A stretch of DNA of 64,000 bases from an uncultured Eubacteriales bacterium (GTDB lineage: Bacteria; Bacillota; Clostridia; TANB77; CAG-508), in NCBI GenBank assembly GCA_902787685.1, contig CADAHH010000007.1:62001-126000 (forward strand), written 5' to 3'. Each line of letters starts with the position of its first letter. Position 1 is the first letter of the stretch. The position numbers and the translations under genes are program-made. The notes below the pieces were generated by a model, which was not told the DNA's origin, did not search any database, and worked only from the letters and a program-made list of their open reading frames with translations. This document shows positions 43,670 to 53,709 of this stretch, piece by piece.

Positions 43670-43900
43670 TTATGCATTTTCAACAAGATTTTTTACTGTA
43701 TCTGTTGGTTTTGCACCATTTTTGATCCATTTTTCAAATTTTTCTTTGTCTAATTTGATTGTTGATGGTTCTGTCATTGGATCATATGTACCAATTTGTT
43801 CAATAATTTTTCCATCTCTTGGGCTTCTAGAATCAGCTACTACTATATGATAGAATGGAGCTTTTTTCTTTCCTTCCCTTTGTAATCTAATTTTTACCAT
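43670..43900 (-). CDS. rpsP: Ribosomal protein S16
   Basis: 76 residues from ATG 43900 (GGAGG, 8 bases): [39 protein letters not shown] and a C-terminal [12 protein letters not shown]. First gene of the operon; its leader holds two palindromes (43921-44023). Confidence 0.97.
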   Translation of the reverse strand: MVKIRLQREGKKKAPFYHIVVADSRSPRDGKIIEQIGTYDPMTEPSTIKLDKEKFEKWIKNGAKPTDTVKNLVENA

Positions 43901-43920
43901 GTTTTTCACCTCCTAAAGTT

Positions 43921-44023
43921 TTTTTATATTCTTAGGAAAGTCATCCACGCTAGTGGTGAGTTTCCTTAGAAGATAAATATGCGAACGTTACAAATTCTAG
44001 CATTTTTAATGCATAGAATTTGT
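43921..44023. repeat. Dispersed hairpin repeat, copy 2, and an adjacent palindrome in the rpsP leader
   Basis: 43921-43983 matches 1240-1302 (inverted), with a compensatory base pair in the stem (CTTAGGAAA / TTTCCTTAG). 43990-44023 is another stem, ACAAATTCTA ... TAGAATTTGT. The rest, to 44171, is AT-rich with no gene. Confidence 0.75.
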
Positions 44024-44171
44024 TAGTCCGTTTTTAATATATATAAATTTAAAAAATTAATAACTATATTATAAATTTTTTTGATACCATTCACAGCTTA
44101 ATAAGCATATATTTATCTTTTCGTTTTGTGTCTCAATTTTTTTATTTATTAATTTGTGAATTGTTACTATA

Positions 44172-44498
44172 TTATCGATATTGAAAGAAAAATGAAACTA
44201 ATGCTGGTAAGGCAATTAAAAATTCTATACATAAAATGCTTTTCCAAATTTCTTTTTTTTCAAAATCTTTTTTATTAAACATTATTAATATATATATAAC
44301 AGTCAAAATAGTTGAACAAATATAATTTGTTTTTAAATGTTTTAATTGCCATGTTTCTCTAAAACCTATTAAGGCAATCATAACTTCTCTGGAATACAAT
44401 AGTTTATTAATTCCAATTAAAACTAAGGAAATTATAATTATTCCAATTACTGTATATATCAATTTTTTACCGTCTTTTTTTTTTATATCTTTTTCCAT
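44172..44498 (-). CDS. Small membrane protein, three predicted spans
   Basis: 108 residues: LIYTVIGIIIISLVLIGI, YICSTILTVIYILIMF and SILCIEFLIALPALVSFFF spans with a basic N-terminus (MEKDIKKKDGKKL). No family recognised. It starts directly after the ffh stop (no gap), so it is probably translated with ffh. Confidence 0.7.
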   Translation of the reverse strand: MEKDIKKKDGKKLIYTVIGIIIISLVLIGINKLLYSREVMIALIGFRETWQLKHLKTNYICSTILTVIYILIMFNKKDFEKKEIWKSILCIEFLIALPALVSFFFQYR

Positions 44499-45854
44499 TT
44501 ACATTAATCCTTTAAAATCTTTTATTTGATCTAGGTTTAGACCTTTCATGATATTTTTCATACCTTTTTTAGATTTCATTTGCTTCATCATTTTTTGTGT
44601 CATTTCAAAACTTTCCATAAATTTGTTTATATCATGAACTTCTGTACCACTACCTTTTGCTATACGTTTTCTACGACTTGCATTTAATAGTGAAGGATTT
44701 TTTCTTTCTTTTGCTGTCATAGATGTTATTATTGCTTCTATTCTAATAAATTCTTTATCATCAACTTTAATATCTTTTAATTTATTCATTCCAGGTATCA
44801 TTTTTAATATTGATGATAGTGAACCCATTTTTTTAATTTGTTTTAATTGAGCTAAATAATCATCTAAGTCAAATTTATCTTTTTTAAGTTGTTTTTCTAG
44901 TTTTTCTGCTTCTTCTAAGTCTAATGCTTGTTCTGCTTTTTCTACTATTGAAAGAATATCTCCCATTCCTAAAATTCTTGATGCCATTCTATCTGGATGA
45001 AATTCTTCTAAATCACTAAGTTTTTCTCCAACACCTGCAAATTTTATAGGCTTTCCTGTAATTTTTTTAACTGATAATGCTGCACCACCACGAGTATCAC
45101 CATCTAGCTTTGTAAGAACTACTCCATCAATTCCAACTTTATCATTAAATGTTTGTGCAACATTAACTGCCTCTTGACCTGTCATACTATCAACTACTAA
45201 TAGTATTTCATGTGGCCTAACTGCATTTTTTATATTTACAAGCTCTTGCATAAGTGTATCATCTATTTGAAGTCTACCTGCAGTATCTATAATTACTACA
45301 TCATTTAATTTTGAAATTGCAGTATTTATTGATCTTCTAGCAATTCCAACTGCATCTTGAACTCCTTCTTCACTATAAACTGGAATATTCAATTGGCTAC
45401 CTACTACTTGAAGTTGCTTAACAGCTGCTGGTCTATATACATCACATGCAACCATTAATGGCTTTTTGCCTTGTTTTCTTAAATAGTTACTAAGTTTTCC
45501 TGCTAAAGTTGTTTTACCAGCACCTTGAAGTCCAACAAGCATTATTATTGTAGGAGGATTTGATGATATATTAATTTTACTATCTGATCCGCCCAGTAAC
45601 TCAGTAAGCTCATCTCTAACTATTTTAACGACTTGCTCTCCTGGTTTTAAAGACTTCATTACATCTTGACCAAGAGCTTTTTCTTGAACATTTGATATAA
45701 ATTCTTTTACAATTTTATAGTTAACATCTGCTTCTAGTAATGCAAGTTTTACTTCCCTAAGCATATCCTTCATATTGCTTTCTGTAATTCTTGCTTCACC
45801 TTTTATTTTTTTTGTAATCTCTTGAAGCCTTGATGATAAGCCTTCAAATGCCAT
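44499..45854 (-). CDS. ffh: Signal recognition particle GTPase Ffh
   Basis: About 451 residues from ATG 45854 (GGAGG, 6 bases). N domain, G domain with GLQGAGKTTLAGKL, DTAGR and TKLDGDTRGGA motifs, and a methionine-rich M domain (MKQMKSKKGMKNIMKG). Targets signal peptides to the membrane with SRP RNA (57500) and FtsY. Confidence 0.98.
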   Translation of the reverse strand: MAFEGLSSRLQEITKKIKGEARITESNMKDMLREVKLALLEADVNYKIVKEFISNVQEKALGQDVMKSLKPGEQVVKIVRDELTELLGGSDSKINISSNPPTIIMLVGLQGAGKTTLAGKLSNYLRKQGKKPLMVACDVYRPAAVKQLQVVGSQLNIPVYSEEGVQDAVGIARRSINTAISKLNDVVIIDTAGRLQIDDTLMQELVNIKNAVRPHEILLVVDSMTGQEAVNVAQTFNDKVGIDGVVLTKLDGDTRGGAALSVKKITGKPIKFAGVGEKLSDLEEFHPDRMASRILGMGDILSIVEKAEQALDLEEAEKLEKQLKKDKFDLDDYLAQLKQIKKMGSLSSILKMIPGMNKLKDIKVDDKEFIRIEAIITSMTAKERKNPSLLNASRRKRIAKGSGTEVHDINKFMESFEMTQKMMKQMKSKKGMKNIMKGLNLDQIKDFKGLM

Positions 45855-45898
45855 AGTACACCTCCATAAAAAATTGTTGCAATTCAAATCTGTATTTA

Positions 45899-45982
45899 AT
45901 CCGCAACTTTGCTTTCATTGTATATACTTTTTTCTCGTCTAAAGCACGAAAAAAGATATACAATGCCGCCGTTGCTACTCTA
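45899..45982. repeat. TCCGC...GCTACTCTAC hairpin element, copy c
   Basis: Nearly identical to the copies at 41208 and 41300. Inserted between ylxM and ffh. Confidence 0.85.
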
Positions 45983-46024
45983 TTACTAATATTAGTTATA
46001 AATATTGACAAAAAAATTCACTTA

Positions 46025-46345
46025 TTAGTAATCTAAATTTTCTTGTATTTTTTTTAAAAGTTTTTGTTTTTCTGAATCATTTTTTGAAGTTTGTATTATT
46101 TCTATAAGTTTTTTTATATTATTTTCTTTTTCCATAAATTTTAGTTTTTGTTCATATTCGTATAATTTTCTTTTTGATTTAACTAAAATTGTTCTAACAG
46201 CTTGCCTTGTGATATTTTCGTTATCTCCTATTTCTGAAAGTGAATAATCTTGGTTATAATATAAATCCATATAGTTTTTTTGTGTTTCTGTAAGCAGATT
46301 TCCATATAAATTTAATAATATACTTATTTCTATTTTTTCTTCCAA
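46025..46345 (-). CDS. ylxM: YlxM-family DNA-binding protein
   Basis: 106 residues with a sigma-70 region-4-like helix-turn-helix: LTETQKNYMDLYYNQDYSLSEIGDNENITRQAVRTIL. YlxM is found beside ffh in Firmicutes and stimulates SRP function in streptococci. Here ylxM precedes ffh, but a hairpin element separates them. Confidence 0.9.
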   Translation of the reverse strand: MEEKIEISILLNLYGNLLTETQKNYMDLYYNQDYSLSEIGDNENITRQAVRTILVKSKRKLYEYEQKLKFMEKENNIKKLIEIIQTSKNDSEKQKLLKKIQENLDY

Positions 46346-46368
46346 TTTATTTCACTTCTTTCAAAAAA

Positions 46369-46412
46369 ATAAACTATATCTGTAATACGGATATAGTTTA
46401 CACTATTTTTTT
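46369..46412 (-). terminator. Terminator of the pseudopilin-like gene
   Basis: AAACTATATCCG ... GATATAGTTT stem followed by ATTTTTTT on the minus strand. Confidence 0.75.
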
Positions 46413-46438
46413 TGAATTGTCAAGGGTTTTGCAAAATT

Positions 46439-47960
46439 TTACTCTGTTTTTGGCACAATTTTAAACACTTCTTTTCCTCCGGATGTTGTCTTTTCTAATT
46501 GAAAGTTAGAGTTTAGAAGAACTAATGGACGTAAACCGCTCTCCGTATCGTTATATTTACTACGAGTCACATAGCCGGCGGCAGTCACAGCCATCAAGCG
46601 GTCAGTATCCCAAATAGACGGAGATGAAAGCCAATAAACAGATGCTTGACTTGTCAAATATGATACTGAGTATGGACTATCACCTTGTCCGATTCCTGCC
46701 AAAGAATCAGTATAACTCGATCCATTATTTCCACTTATTCGATATCCTTTATTCGACATTGCTTTTGCTACATAAGTATATGCTCCTGTTTGTCCTTTAT
46801 ACTTATTATATGCTGTAAATAATAATTCTACTGTTGGTCCTCCAATTGCCCATTTAGCATAATTTTTAGAACTTGTAGCAAATGAATTCCAGGTAGTTGT
46901 ATCTAGCATATATGCTACTGCTCTCATATTTGGATTTGTACTTGAATATTTTTTTGTTATAAAATAATCCCTATTATATTTTTTCATACTTGTTGCTATA
47001 TTTGCTGAACCAGTATACTTTGGCATTATTCCGTCACCTTCACTATTTCCAAATTTCACTTTATAATCAGATCCATCTATTGCTATTGGAATAGCTCCAT
47101 CTTTTGCTGGTAATACTGTATTTTTTACATATTCTTTTGAAATCAAATATATTCTTTCTTCTGTTTCTCCATCTAATGCTCCTGCATAGAACAATTGCCA
47201 TTTTGTATCTCGTAAATTGCTAGGTAAAGTTTCTGCATAATTTATGACATCATATCCAAAGTATTTACTAGCTTGTGTTTTTAATTCTTCCATACTTACT
47301 ACATTCGATTTATATACATCTTTTAAATCCACAGTATATTCTAATGGTTCTACTGTTTCATCAGGTACAACTGCTGTAATTGTAAATGTTACAGATTTTG
47401 CTTCTATTTCTTCTGCCGTTGTTACATGTGGTAAACTTGGACTTACTGTTACAGTTCCCCCTTGTACACTTGTATTAAATGTTATTTTTAAAGCTGTTCC
47501 TTGTTCCACTTGTCCTTTTGTTATACTACTTTCATCTATATTTGTTATTGTTAATGAATTTTCATCTACCGCTATTCTTGGTGCTAGTTTTTCAACATTG
47601 CCATTATAATCTACAATATATGTTCTTTTACTATTTTTAAATGTTACAGATATTCCATTTTCTACTAATTCTGAACTATAGTTTTCATTACCTATATTGT
47701 TATCTAGTTCATCGTCCAATTTTTCTTTTGTAACATCGCCATATTTTTGTTTTCCCATAGCAGATACTGCTGATATTTGTAATATTTCTTTTTCTCCTGC
47801 AATATCTGTTTGAGTTTTAGCATTTCCGGCTTGCTTAAGTATTCCATTATCTCCTTTTAACATTTGGATTGATATTCCGTGCCAATATTAGTAGCACAAT
47901 GATAGTTACCACAAGCGCTATTAAAGTTATACCACTTGTCATTTTTTTATTATTTTTCAT
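46439..47960 (-). CDS. Pseudopilin-like surface protein with DUF6273-type domain, and a +1 shift at CGG
   Basis: From ATG 47960: MKNNKKMTSGITLIALVVTI, a class III signal peptide, then ATA TTG GCA CGG AAT, and the frame ends soon. Skipping the C gives LAGISIQMLKGDNGILKQAG, the standard continuation in clostridial prepilin-type proteins. The body (about 475 residues) has a Ca-independent Ig-like part (about 80-190) and a C-terminal domain (SVYWLSSPSIWDTDRLMAVTAAG ... GLRPLVLLN) of DUF6273 type. Likely exported by a type IV pilus/type II-like system. Without the shift the product would lose its signal segment. Confidence 0.8.
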
Positions 47961-48037
47961 AAAATTCATCCTTTCTGATAAGTAATTTGACTTTTTTGCA
48001 GGTCGTCGAGGACGTCGACCTCTACAATTTCTAATTT

Positions 48038-48142
48038 CTATATTATCAGTGGATGACCTTTGTTTTTTATCTGTTTATAGAAGTCCCTGTGTGTGTGTGT
48101 GTGTGTGTGTGTTACAGCGCCAACGGTTACAGCTTTTTCCAT
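48038..48142 (-). CDS. Possible phase-variable small ORF with a dinucleotide run
   Basis: Behind AAAGGAGAA, ATG 48142 starts MEKAVTVGAVTHTHTHTHRD, then an FYKQIKNK tail and TAG (34 residues). The Thr-His run is a (CA)12 tract on the coding strand; gain or loss of a unit switches to other open frames. It lies 78 bases upstream of the pseudopilin gene, so it could act as a leader. No homologue is recognised. Confidence 0.4.
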   Translation of the reverse strand: MEKAVTVGAVTHTHTHTHRDFYKQIKNKGHPLII

Positions 48143-48235
48143 GTTCGTATTCTCCTTTTTCTTTTTTCTATTGTGTATTTTTTCTTTAATTTGTATTAAT
48201 TATATTATTCTTGTAATTTGTTGTCAATAAATTTT

Positions 48236-48297
48236 AAAAAAAGGACCCGGTCCCAAATTGAAAATTTTGCATTGGGGACAGTCCCCAATGCAAAATT
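48236..48297. repeat. GGACCCGGTCCC and GGGGACAGTCCCC palindromes
   Basis: AAAGGACCCGGTCCCAAATT and TTTTGCATTGGGGACAGTCC (with its mirror CCCAATGCAAAA) form hairpins at the 3' border of ypeB. 48143-48235 otherwise holds only AT-rich sequence. Confidence 0.75.
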
Positions 48298-49642
48298 ACA
48301 TTGTCAACACTCCATTTTGGGTGTTGTATATTACAAGTATGTCTTCTTCTTCTCCTGTTTTTGCATTTATATATACTATAAATTCTCTATTTTCTACAGT
48401 TCCTTTAAATTCATAACATAAAATTTCAGTTTTGTACTCTGTTGGTATTATTGCTAAATTTTCACTTTTTATATTTAAGTTTTTATTTAATGTTTTTTTG
48501 GCCTGATCCTTTGAAATCACATTTTTATCTATTATTCTTTCTGTATGATTATTTAAATATCCAGTTGATTCAAATCCAAGTATTTCGCCATTATCTAATG
48601 CAACTTTTACTTTTATTAAATCAGGATAAATTATTACTCCATTTTGATTATAAGCATAATTGATTGTTAAGATTCCACTTTCATTTAAATAATAAGTATT
48701 TTGCATGTTTTTTATTCCTACTTTTTCTAAAAATTCTAGTCCTTTTTTATTTGCATCCTCATAGCTCCAAACCTCTTCACCAATATCTCTATTACAATTT
48801 GAATAAACAACATAACATCCTTTTTTTGATACTGATATCGCACAGGTTTCATTTTGCTCGGTTTTTACAGAAAAATTATATGCTGGAATATTTGTGTTTT
48901 GAGATTGTTCTAATGTATTTATTTCTTGAATATTCTTATCTTGCATAAATTCTCTTACTTTATTTTTAGCATCTTCTTCTGTTACATCTTCACCTGTTAT
49001 CATTTTAGGTTCTGAAGTTGTCATATGTTCAGAAAATGCCCCATCATATATTAATCCTGAATATTCGTGAAAATTTTCTTCTAATGTACTAAACATATCA
49101 ATTTCTGATGATACAGCTTGACTAAATTGATCTTTCTCAGTTTGTGCTAACTCTTTCCAAGAAATCGATCCATTTTCCAAATCCCAAGCAAGTTGATTTA
49201 AAGTATCTTCAAGCGAAAGACTATATGTGTGAAGTTCTTCTAAATTGTTAAATTCTTCATCACTTAGTTCTTCTCCTTTAATATTTTTTCTAGATAAAGA
49301 ATAACTATAATCACTTACTTGATTTAAAAATTTTGCTGTATTTTCTAATTCTTGGCTCTGTACTGGCAAATTTGATAAATATGTTTCTGCTAAGTTTGCC
49401 TCTCTCCATAAATATGTTAAAGTTTCAGCTGCATGTGTGCTAGAGCTTGAAATAGTTGATTTTGCTAAATATGTTTCAACATTTTGAACATAATTCATAA
49501 GCTCATATAAACTACTATTATACATGTTTTCATTTGCAATTTTTGTTTTATTCATATTTTGATATAAAAAATATGATAACGTGCCAATTGCTATAATTAA
49601 AATCCCAATTATTATTGGTAAAATGTGTTTTTTATTTTTCAT
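48296..49642 (-). CDS. ypeB: Germination protein YpeB
   Basis: 448 residues: N-terminal membrane anchor (ILPIIIGILIIAIGTLSYFLY), a helical region with the YpeB-type LWREANLAETYLSNLP, and C-terminal PepSY-like repeats (EDVTEEDAKNKVREFM; WSYEDANKKGLEFLEKVGI; ISKDQAKKTLNKNL). YpeB stabilises the cortex-lytic enzyme SleB in spores. sleB is not adjacent here. Confidence 0.93.
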   Translation of the reverse strand: MKNKKHILPIIIGILIIAIGTLSYFLYQNMNKTKIANENMYNSSLYELMNYVQNVETYLAKSTISSSSTHAAETLTYLWREANLAETYLSNLPVQSQELENTAKFLNQVSDYSYSLSRKNIKGEELSDEEFNNLEELHTYSLSLEDTLNQLAWDLENGSISWKELAQTEKDQFSQAVSSEIDMFSTLEENFHEYSGLIYDGAFSEHMTTSEPKMITGEDVTEEDAKNKVREFMQDKNIQEINTLEQSQNTNIPAYNFSVKTEQNETCAISVSKKGCYVVYSNCNRDIGEEVWSYEDANKKGLEFLEKVGIKNMQNTYYLNESGILTINYAYNQNGVIIYPDLIKVKVALDNGEILGFESTGYLNNHTERIIDKNVISKDQAKKTLNKNLNIKSENLAIIPTEYKTEILCYEFKGTVENREFIVYINAKTGEEEDILVIYNTQNGVLTM

Positions 49643-49730
49643 AAATCTGTTTCCTTTCTTTTGCTAATAGTCTATTTAGAAAGATTATATAATTATATTA
49701 TTATTTCTTTCAGTTCAGTGAGATTTAAAG

Positions 49731-49969
49731 AATCAAATATATTTAATATTAAAATTGAGTTCGACTTACTCACAGTTCTGAAGCCGTTTACAATTATTAA
49801 ATTCTGTTTCATATAATATAAACGGTGTGCATTTTAAATACTAGTGCCAGATATTGCGGTTCAGAACGTTACTATTTAAATATGTTTTATTCCGTTGTTG
49901 TGAATCCAATCATTTCTCATACTTAAAACGGCTGGAGAACGGAAATTTTAATATTAAATATATTTGATT
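49731..49969. repeat. 239-bp element with 26-bp inverted ends, copy 1
   Basis: Ends AATCAAATATATTTAATATT (+AAAATT) and their inverse. The interior carries conserved blocks GAGTTCGAC, CAGTTCTGAAGCCGTTTAC, GTGCCAG, CGGTTCAGAACGTTA and ACGGCTGGAGAACGGAAA. Copy 2 (55344-55582) is the same length in reverse orientation. No ORF: likely a MITE or structured RNA element. Confidence 0.85.
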
Positions 49970-50077
49970 TTATAATTCAACTATTATTTTATATCTATTA
50001 TTTTGTATAAAAATTATAAATTTATTCCAATTTTAATATATTTATGATAAAATTAAACAAAAAAAGGATTTTTAAAT

Positions 50078-51208
50078 ATGAAAAAAATTTTAATATCATA
50101 TGCCTCTTATGGTGGTGGACATTTATCTGCTGCAAAAAACATAAAAGAATATATAGAAGAAAACTATACAGATACTCAAGTTATTCTATTTGATTTTATG
50201 AAGTATATAAATAAAGTTATAGACAAAGTTGGTGTAAGAACATATTCTGAAATTAATAAAAATTTACCTTGGCTTTGGGGTAAAATATATTATCATACAC
50301 AAGAACCTATTTTTGAAAGAATTTTTTCCTTGTCTAATAAAATTCTTTCTTATAAACTCGCAAGAATCTTTAGATTAGAAAAACCTGATATAATAATTTC
50401 CACACATTTCTTTTCTGGTCATATATGCTCAATTTTAAAGAAAAATGGCAAAATTAATTCAAAGCTTGCAACTGTTATAACAGATTATGGAAAAGACCCT
50501 TATAATGAATGGATTTCAGGGCACGAATATATGGATTATATTTTTGTTGCTCATTCAGGAATTAAAAAGACCCTAATAAAAAAAGGAGTTGATGAAAACA
50601 AGATTTTTGATACAGGTATTCCTGTTTCTAGTAAATTTTTAGTAAAATACGATAAAAAAGAAATTTTGAATTTATTTAATTTTTCTGAAAACAAAAAAAA
50701 TATTTTGTTTTTCGGTGGTGGAGAAATGGGCCTTGGAAAAAGTAAAACTATTGATATTTTTGACACTATTGTTAAAGAGCATCCCGAATTTCAAATTATA
50801 GTTGTTGCCGGAAAAAATGAATCTTTAAAAAAATCTTTTGAAGAAATTGTAAATAAATATAATTTAAAAAATTCTGTTAAAATTTTAGGTTTTACAGATA
50901 AAATTCCTGAACTAATGCATATTTCAGATGTGGTATTTACCAAACCTGGTGGACTTACAACTACTGAATGTTTAGTTTCAAATTTACCTATTATTATAAT
51001 AAACCCTATTCCTGGACAAGAAACTGAAAATGCAGATTTTTTAGAAAACTCTGGATGTGGAATTTGGCTAAGGAAAAATGATAATATTTCTGATTTATTA
51101 AATATTATTTTAAATGATTCTAATAAGCTATTTAATATGAAAGTTAATGCAAGCTTAATTGCTAAACCTAATTCTACTAAAGATATTTGTAATATTATTA
51201 TGTGTTAA
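50078..51208 (+). CDS. Diacylglycerol glucosyltransferase-like (MGDG synthase family, GT28)
   Basis: 376 residues. N-terminal ISYASYGGGHLSAAKNIKEYI and C-terminal FTKPGGLTTTECLVSNLPIIIINPIPGQETENADFL are hallmarks of MGDG synthase/UgtP glycosyltransferases, which build glucolipids (anchors of lipoteichoic acid) on the membrane. The donor sugar is inferred. Stand-alone gene with AAAAAAGGA site and a hairpin shared with the convergent Nudix gene. Confidence 0.9.
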   Translation: MKKILISYASYGGGHLSAAKNIKEYIEENYTDTQVILFDFMKYINKVIDKVGVRTYSEINKNLPWLWGKIYYHTQEPIFERIFSLSNKILSYKLARIFRLEKPDIIISTHFFSGHICSILKKNGKINSKLATVITDYGKDPYNEWISGHEYMDYIFVAHSGIKKTLIKKGVDENKIFDTGIPVSSKFLVKYDKKEILNLFNFSENKKNILFFGGGEMGLGKSKTIDIFDTIVKEHPEFQIIVVAGKNESLKKSFEEIVNKYNLKNSVKILGFTDKIPELMHISDVVFTKPGGLTTTECLVSNLPIIIINPIPGQETENADFLENSGCGIWLRKNDNISDLLNIILNDSNKLFNMKVNASLIAKPNSTKDICNIIMC

Positions 51209-51255
51209 TTTGGACGGGTGTTTTTTTACATAATAAAAAAACACCCGTCCAAAAT
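51207..51255. terminator. Bidirectional terminator
   Basis: TTTGGACGGGTGTTTTTTTA and its exact complement are separated by 5 bases between convergent genes. It belongs by sequence to the GGAC repeat family. Confidence 0.9.
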
Positions 51256-51999
51256 TCATATATTACTTCGCAATAATGGCTCTAAATATTTTCTTTTTGG
51301 ATTATTTAGTCTTTTTAATTCTTCAACTGCTTTTTCTTTTTTCAAAAAATACAATTTTTTAAATTCTATTTCTAAATTATTTTCTTTTAAAAATGTGTTG
51401 TAGTTTTCAAAATGCTTTTTAAACTCATCTGCAGTCATTTTTATCTTTGCTTTTGTAAATATTTCACATCCTGGCTGAACTCCTGGTTCTGACATATATA
51501 AATAGCTTATCTTATTATATAATATAATTTTTTCATCATTTAAATCAATATTTACTTCTTCTTTTGTTTCCCTAATTATTGTTTTTTCTATATCTATTTT
51601 TTCATTGATAATATCTGTTTTATCAATATTTCCACCTGGAATTTGTAACATATTTGGATATGATGTATTATCATCTAACTCTCCAATTATATAATAACCA
51701 TCTATAGTTTCAATCAAACATCCTCCGCTTAAATTCCTGCATTCATATTGTTTTTCACATCCAATTCTTTCTTCATATAAATAATGAGCATAATCTGATT
51801 TTTTACAAACAATTTCTACAAAATTATCTTCGACTTTATAGTTTGTAACACAAAACACTTCTCCGTTCCAAACATTAGCCCCTGAATTCTTTATATTTTC
51901 AAAATGATTGTTTATTTTTTCTTGTAAATCTAAAGGTAATTTAATCAATGAATTGTTACATAATAATTTAAGCTCTTTATCTTTAATCACATAAATCAT
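51256..51999 (-). CDS. Nudix hydrolase
   Basis: 247 residues. The Nudix box is IPGGNIDKTDIINEKIDIEK then TIIRETKEEVNIDL; it keeps the REXXEE core, with an insertion after the first Gly. It hydrolyses a nucleoside-diphosphate-linked substrate that cannot be named from sequence. The C-terminal 40 residues are helical and basic. Confidence 0.85.
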   Translation of the reverse strand: MIYVIKDKELKLLCNNSLIKLPLDLQEKINNHFENIKNSGANVWNGEVFCVTNYKVEDNFVEIVCKKSDYAHYLYEERIGCEKQYECRNLSGGCLIETIDGYYIIGELDDNTSYPNMLQIPGGNIDKTDIINEKIDIEKTIIRETKEEVNIDLNDEKIILYNKISYLYMSEPGVQPGCEIFTKAKIKMTADEFKKHFENYNTFLKENNLEIEFKKLYFLKKEKAVEELKRLNNPKRKYLEPLLRSNI

Positions 52000-52050
52000 T
52001 TTATAAAATATCTCCTTTAATACATATACATCATCATTATGAAAAAGTTG

Positions 52051-53601
52051 TCAAAAAGGTCCGTCCGAGACCACTGAAAAAGTGGCACTAATTTTTAGAT
52101 TATAATCAAAAAAATTACTTAGATAGATTTTAATATTTATTTTTGTAATTTTTTTCTTATTTTTAATAAAATTCAAAGAAATTAGCTTTGCTATTTTCTT
52201 TAAATTTACTGCAATAGCAGTTAATTTTGCTTGTTTGGACACAGCTAATAGCCCGTACCCTTTGGCACGAGATAAGCCATGAAAGCGCTTCATTTCAGCA
52301 TTTTTACCTTCTATTCTTGCACGTTTCTTATATTCTTCTTTAAATTTTTGCGTTTTATTAAATTGACTGTATTCATAATATTTTGGAGCTTTGTCACTAA
52401 CTTCTAATATTTTCCTTATTTTTCTTGCTTTTCCTAAACATTCTTTTCTATATGGACACGTTCTACATTTTTCTTTTTCAAATTTATACCTTAATTGTGT
52501 ATATCCATTTTTATTTCTTGTTTTTACTTCTATTGTTTCATTTCCATTTTTACAAAACCATTGATCACTATCTTTATTATATTTAAATAATTCTTCATCA
52601 ACTTTATAGGCACTTGCACTTACAGGTATATATGCTTTTATATTTTCTTCTTCCAATTTTTTTATTATTTTTATTTTAAAATACGCTTTATCTCCATAAA
52701 AACTTTTTACTTTTATTCCTGATTTTAATGTCTTATTATATAGCTCTTCAAAATTTTCACCATCTACATTTGCACCATTGTTTACATCTACTGCTGTTAT
52801 TAATTCTCCGTCTGTTGTCATACAATATTCTGCTTTATATCCATAAAAATGTTCTGTTTTTGATTTATGTCCTACTCTAGCATCTTTATCTATTAATGAG
52901 CGAATTCCTTTCTGTTCTATAAAAAGTGGACTAGACAATATTTCTTTTGCTTCTTTTATTGCTTCTTTAGCTTTTTCATTTTCTTTGTTTTCCTCAATTA
53001 CTGTTTCTAAATATGCCTTCATTATTTGTTTTGCTTCTTTGGTATCTTCTATCTGCTTATAATCAGGTATTTCATAATCTTCTTTTTCTATTGATTTAAA
53101 TATTTTTCTGGCTAAATGTTTCATTATTCTTTCTGGCGTTTTTCTTGTAGTATTTGCTTCTATATGTGTTGCATCATCTGATATTCCTGTTGTATCTGGT
53201 ATTATTTTTTTATCTATGCATTGCTTTACTATTTCACAAATAACTTCATCTAAATCAACATCTTTTAGTCTCAATGTTCTAAATTTCGAAAGTAAGCTTG
53301 CATGTGGAGTTTCTTCATCTGGATTTATTCCTATAAACCACATATAAGCTAGATTTACAGACAATTCTTCTATTACTCTCTCATCTGATAGATTGTATAA
53401 TTTTTGTAATATTAAAATTCTCATCATCATTTCAGGTTCTTTGGCTGGTCGTCCAAAGCCACTACAATAGCTATCTTTAAGCAATTCATTTATAAAATTT
53501 AAAGAAATTGCAGAATTTATTTGTTTTAGTATATGATTTTTTGGAATTTTGTTGTATAATAATGATGAGAAGTTTAATTGATGAGCTTCTAATTTTAACA
53601 T
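52051..53601 (-). CDS. IS1182-family transposase
   Basis: 516 residues. N-terminal DUF772-like domain (SYCSGFGRPAKEPEMMMRILILQKLYNLSDERVIEEL), DDE catalytic core with DATHIEANTTRKTP, FYGDKAYFKI and the C-terminal E in RARIEGKNAEMKRFHGL. A Cys-rich insert (CRTCPYRKECLG) is typical of IS1182. The last 6 codons and stop lie beyond the inverted repeat, in target DNA, so the host repeat supplies the stop. Confidence 0.95.
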   Translation of the reverse strand: MLKLEAHQLNFSSLLYNKIPKNHILKQINSAISLNFINELLKDSYCSGFGRPAKEPEMMMRILILQKLYNLSDERVIEELSVNLAYMWFIGINPDEETPHASLLSKFRTLRLKDVDLDEVICEIVKQCIDKKIIPDTTGISDDATHIEANTTRKTPERIMKHLARKIFKSIEKEDYEIPDYKQIEDTKEAKQIMKAYLETVIEENKENEKAKEAIKEAKEILSSPLFIEQKGIRSLIDKDARVGHKSKTEHFYGYKAEYCMTTDGELITAVDVNNGANVDGENFEELYNKTLKSGIKVKSFYGDKAYFKIKIIKKLEEENIKAYIPVSASAYKVDEELFKYNKDSDQWFCKNGNETIEVKTRNKNGYTQLRYKFEKEKCRTCPYRKECLGKARKIRKILEVSDKAPKYYEYSQFNKTQKFKEEYKKRARIEGKNAEMKRFHGLSRAKGYGLLAVSKQAKLTAIAVNLKKIAKLISLNFIKNKKKITKINIKIYLSNFFDYNLKISATFSVVSDGPF

Positions 53602-53709
53602 AGAAAACAGCCCCTTTCTTGTATTGTTTTGGTTTGGTTATATTATACAAGATTTTAAGACTGTTTTCTATATTTTTATTAAATTATTTAAGACTTTTTC
53701 AGTGGTCTC
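52067..53709. mobile_element. IS1182-family insertion sequence, about 1.64 kb
   Basis: Terminal inverted repeats GAGACCACTGAAAAAGT / ACTTTTTCAGTGGTCTC (17 bases). Flanks carry a 9-base direct repeat GGTCCGTCC (52058-52066 and 53710-53718), a likely target duplication. The target is a GGGGACGGACC dispersed repeat beside recR. Confidence 0.88.
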
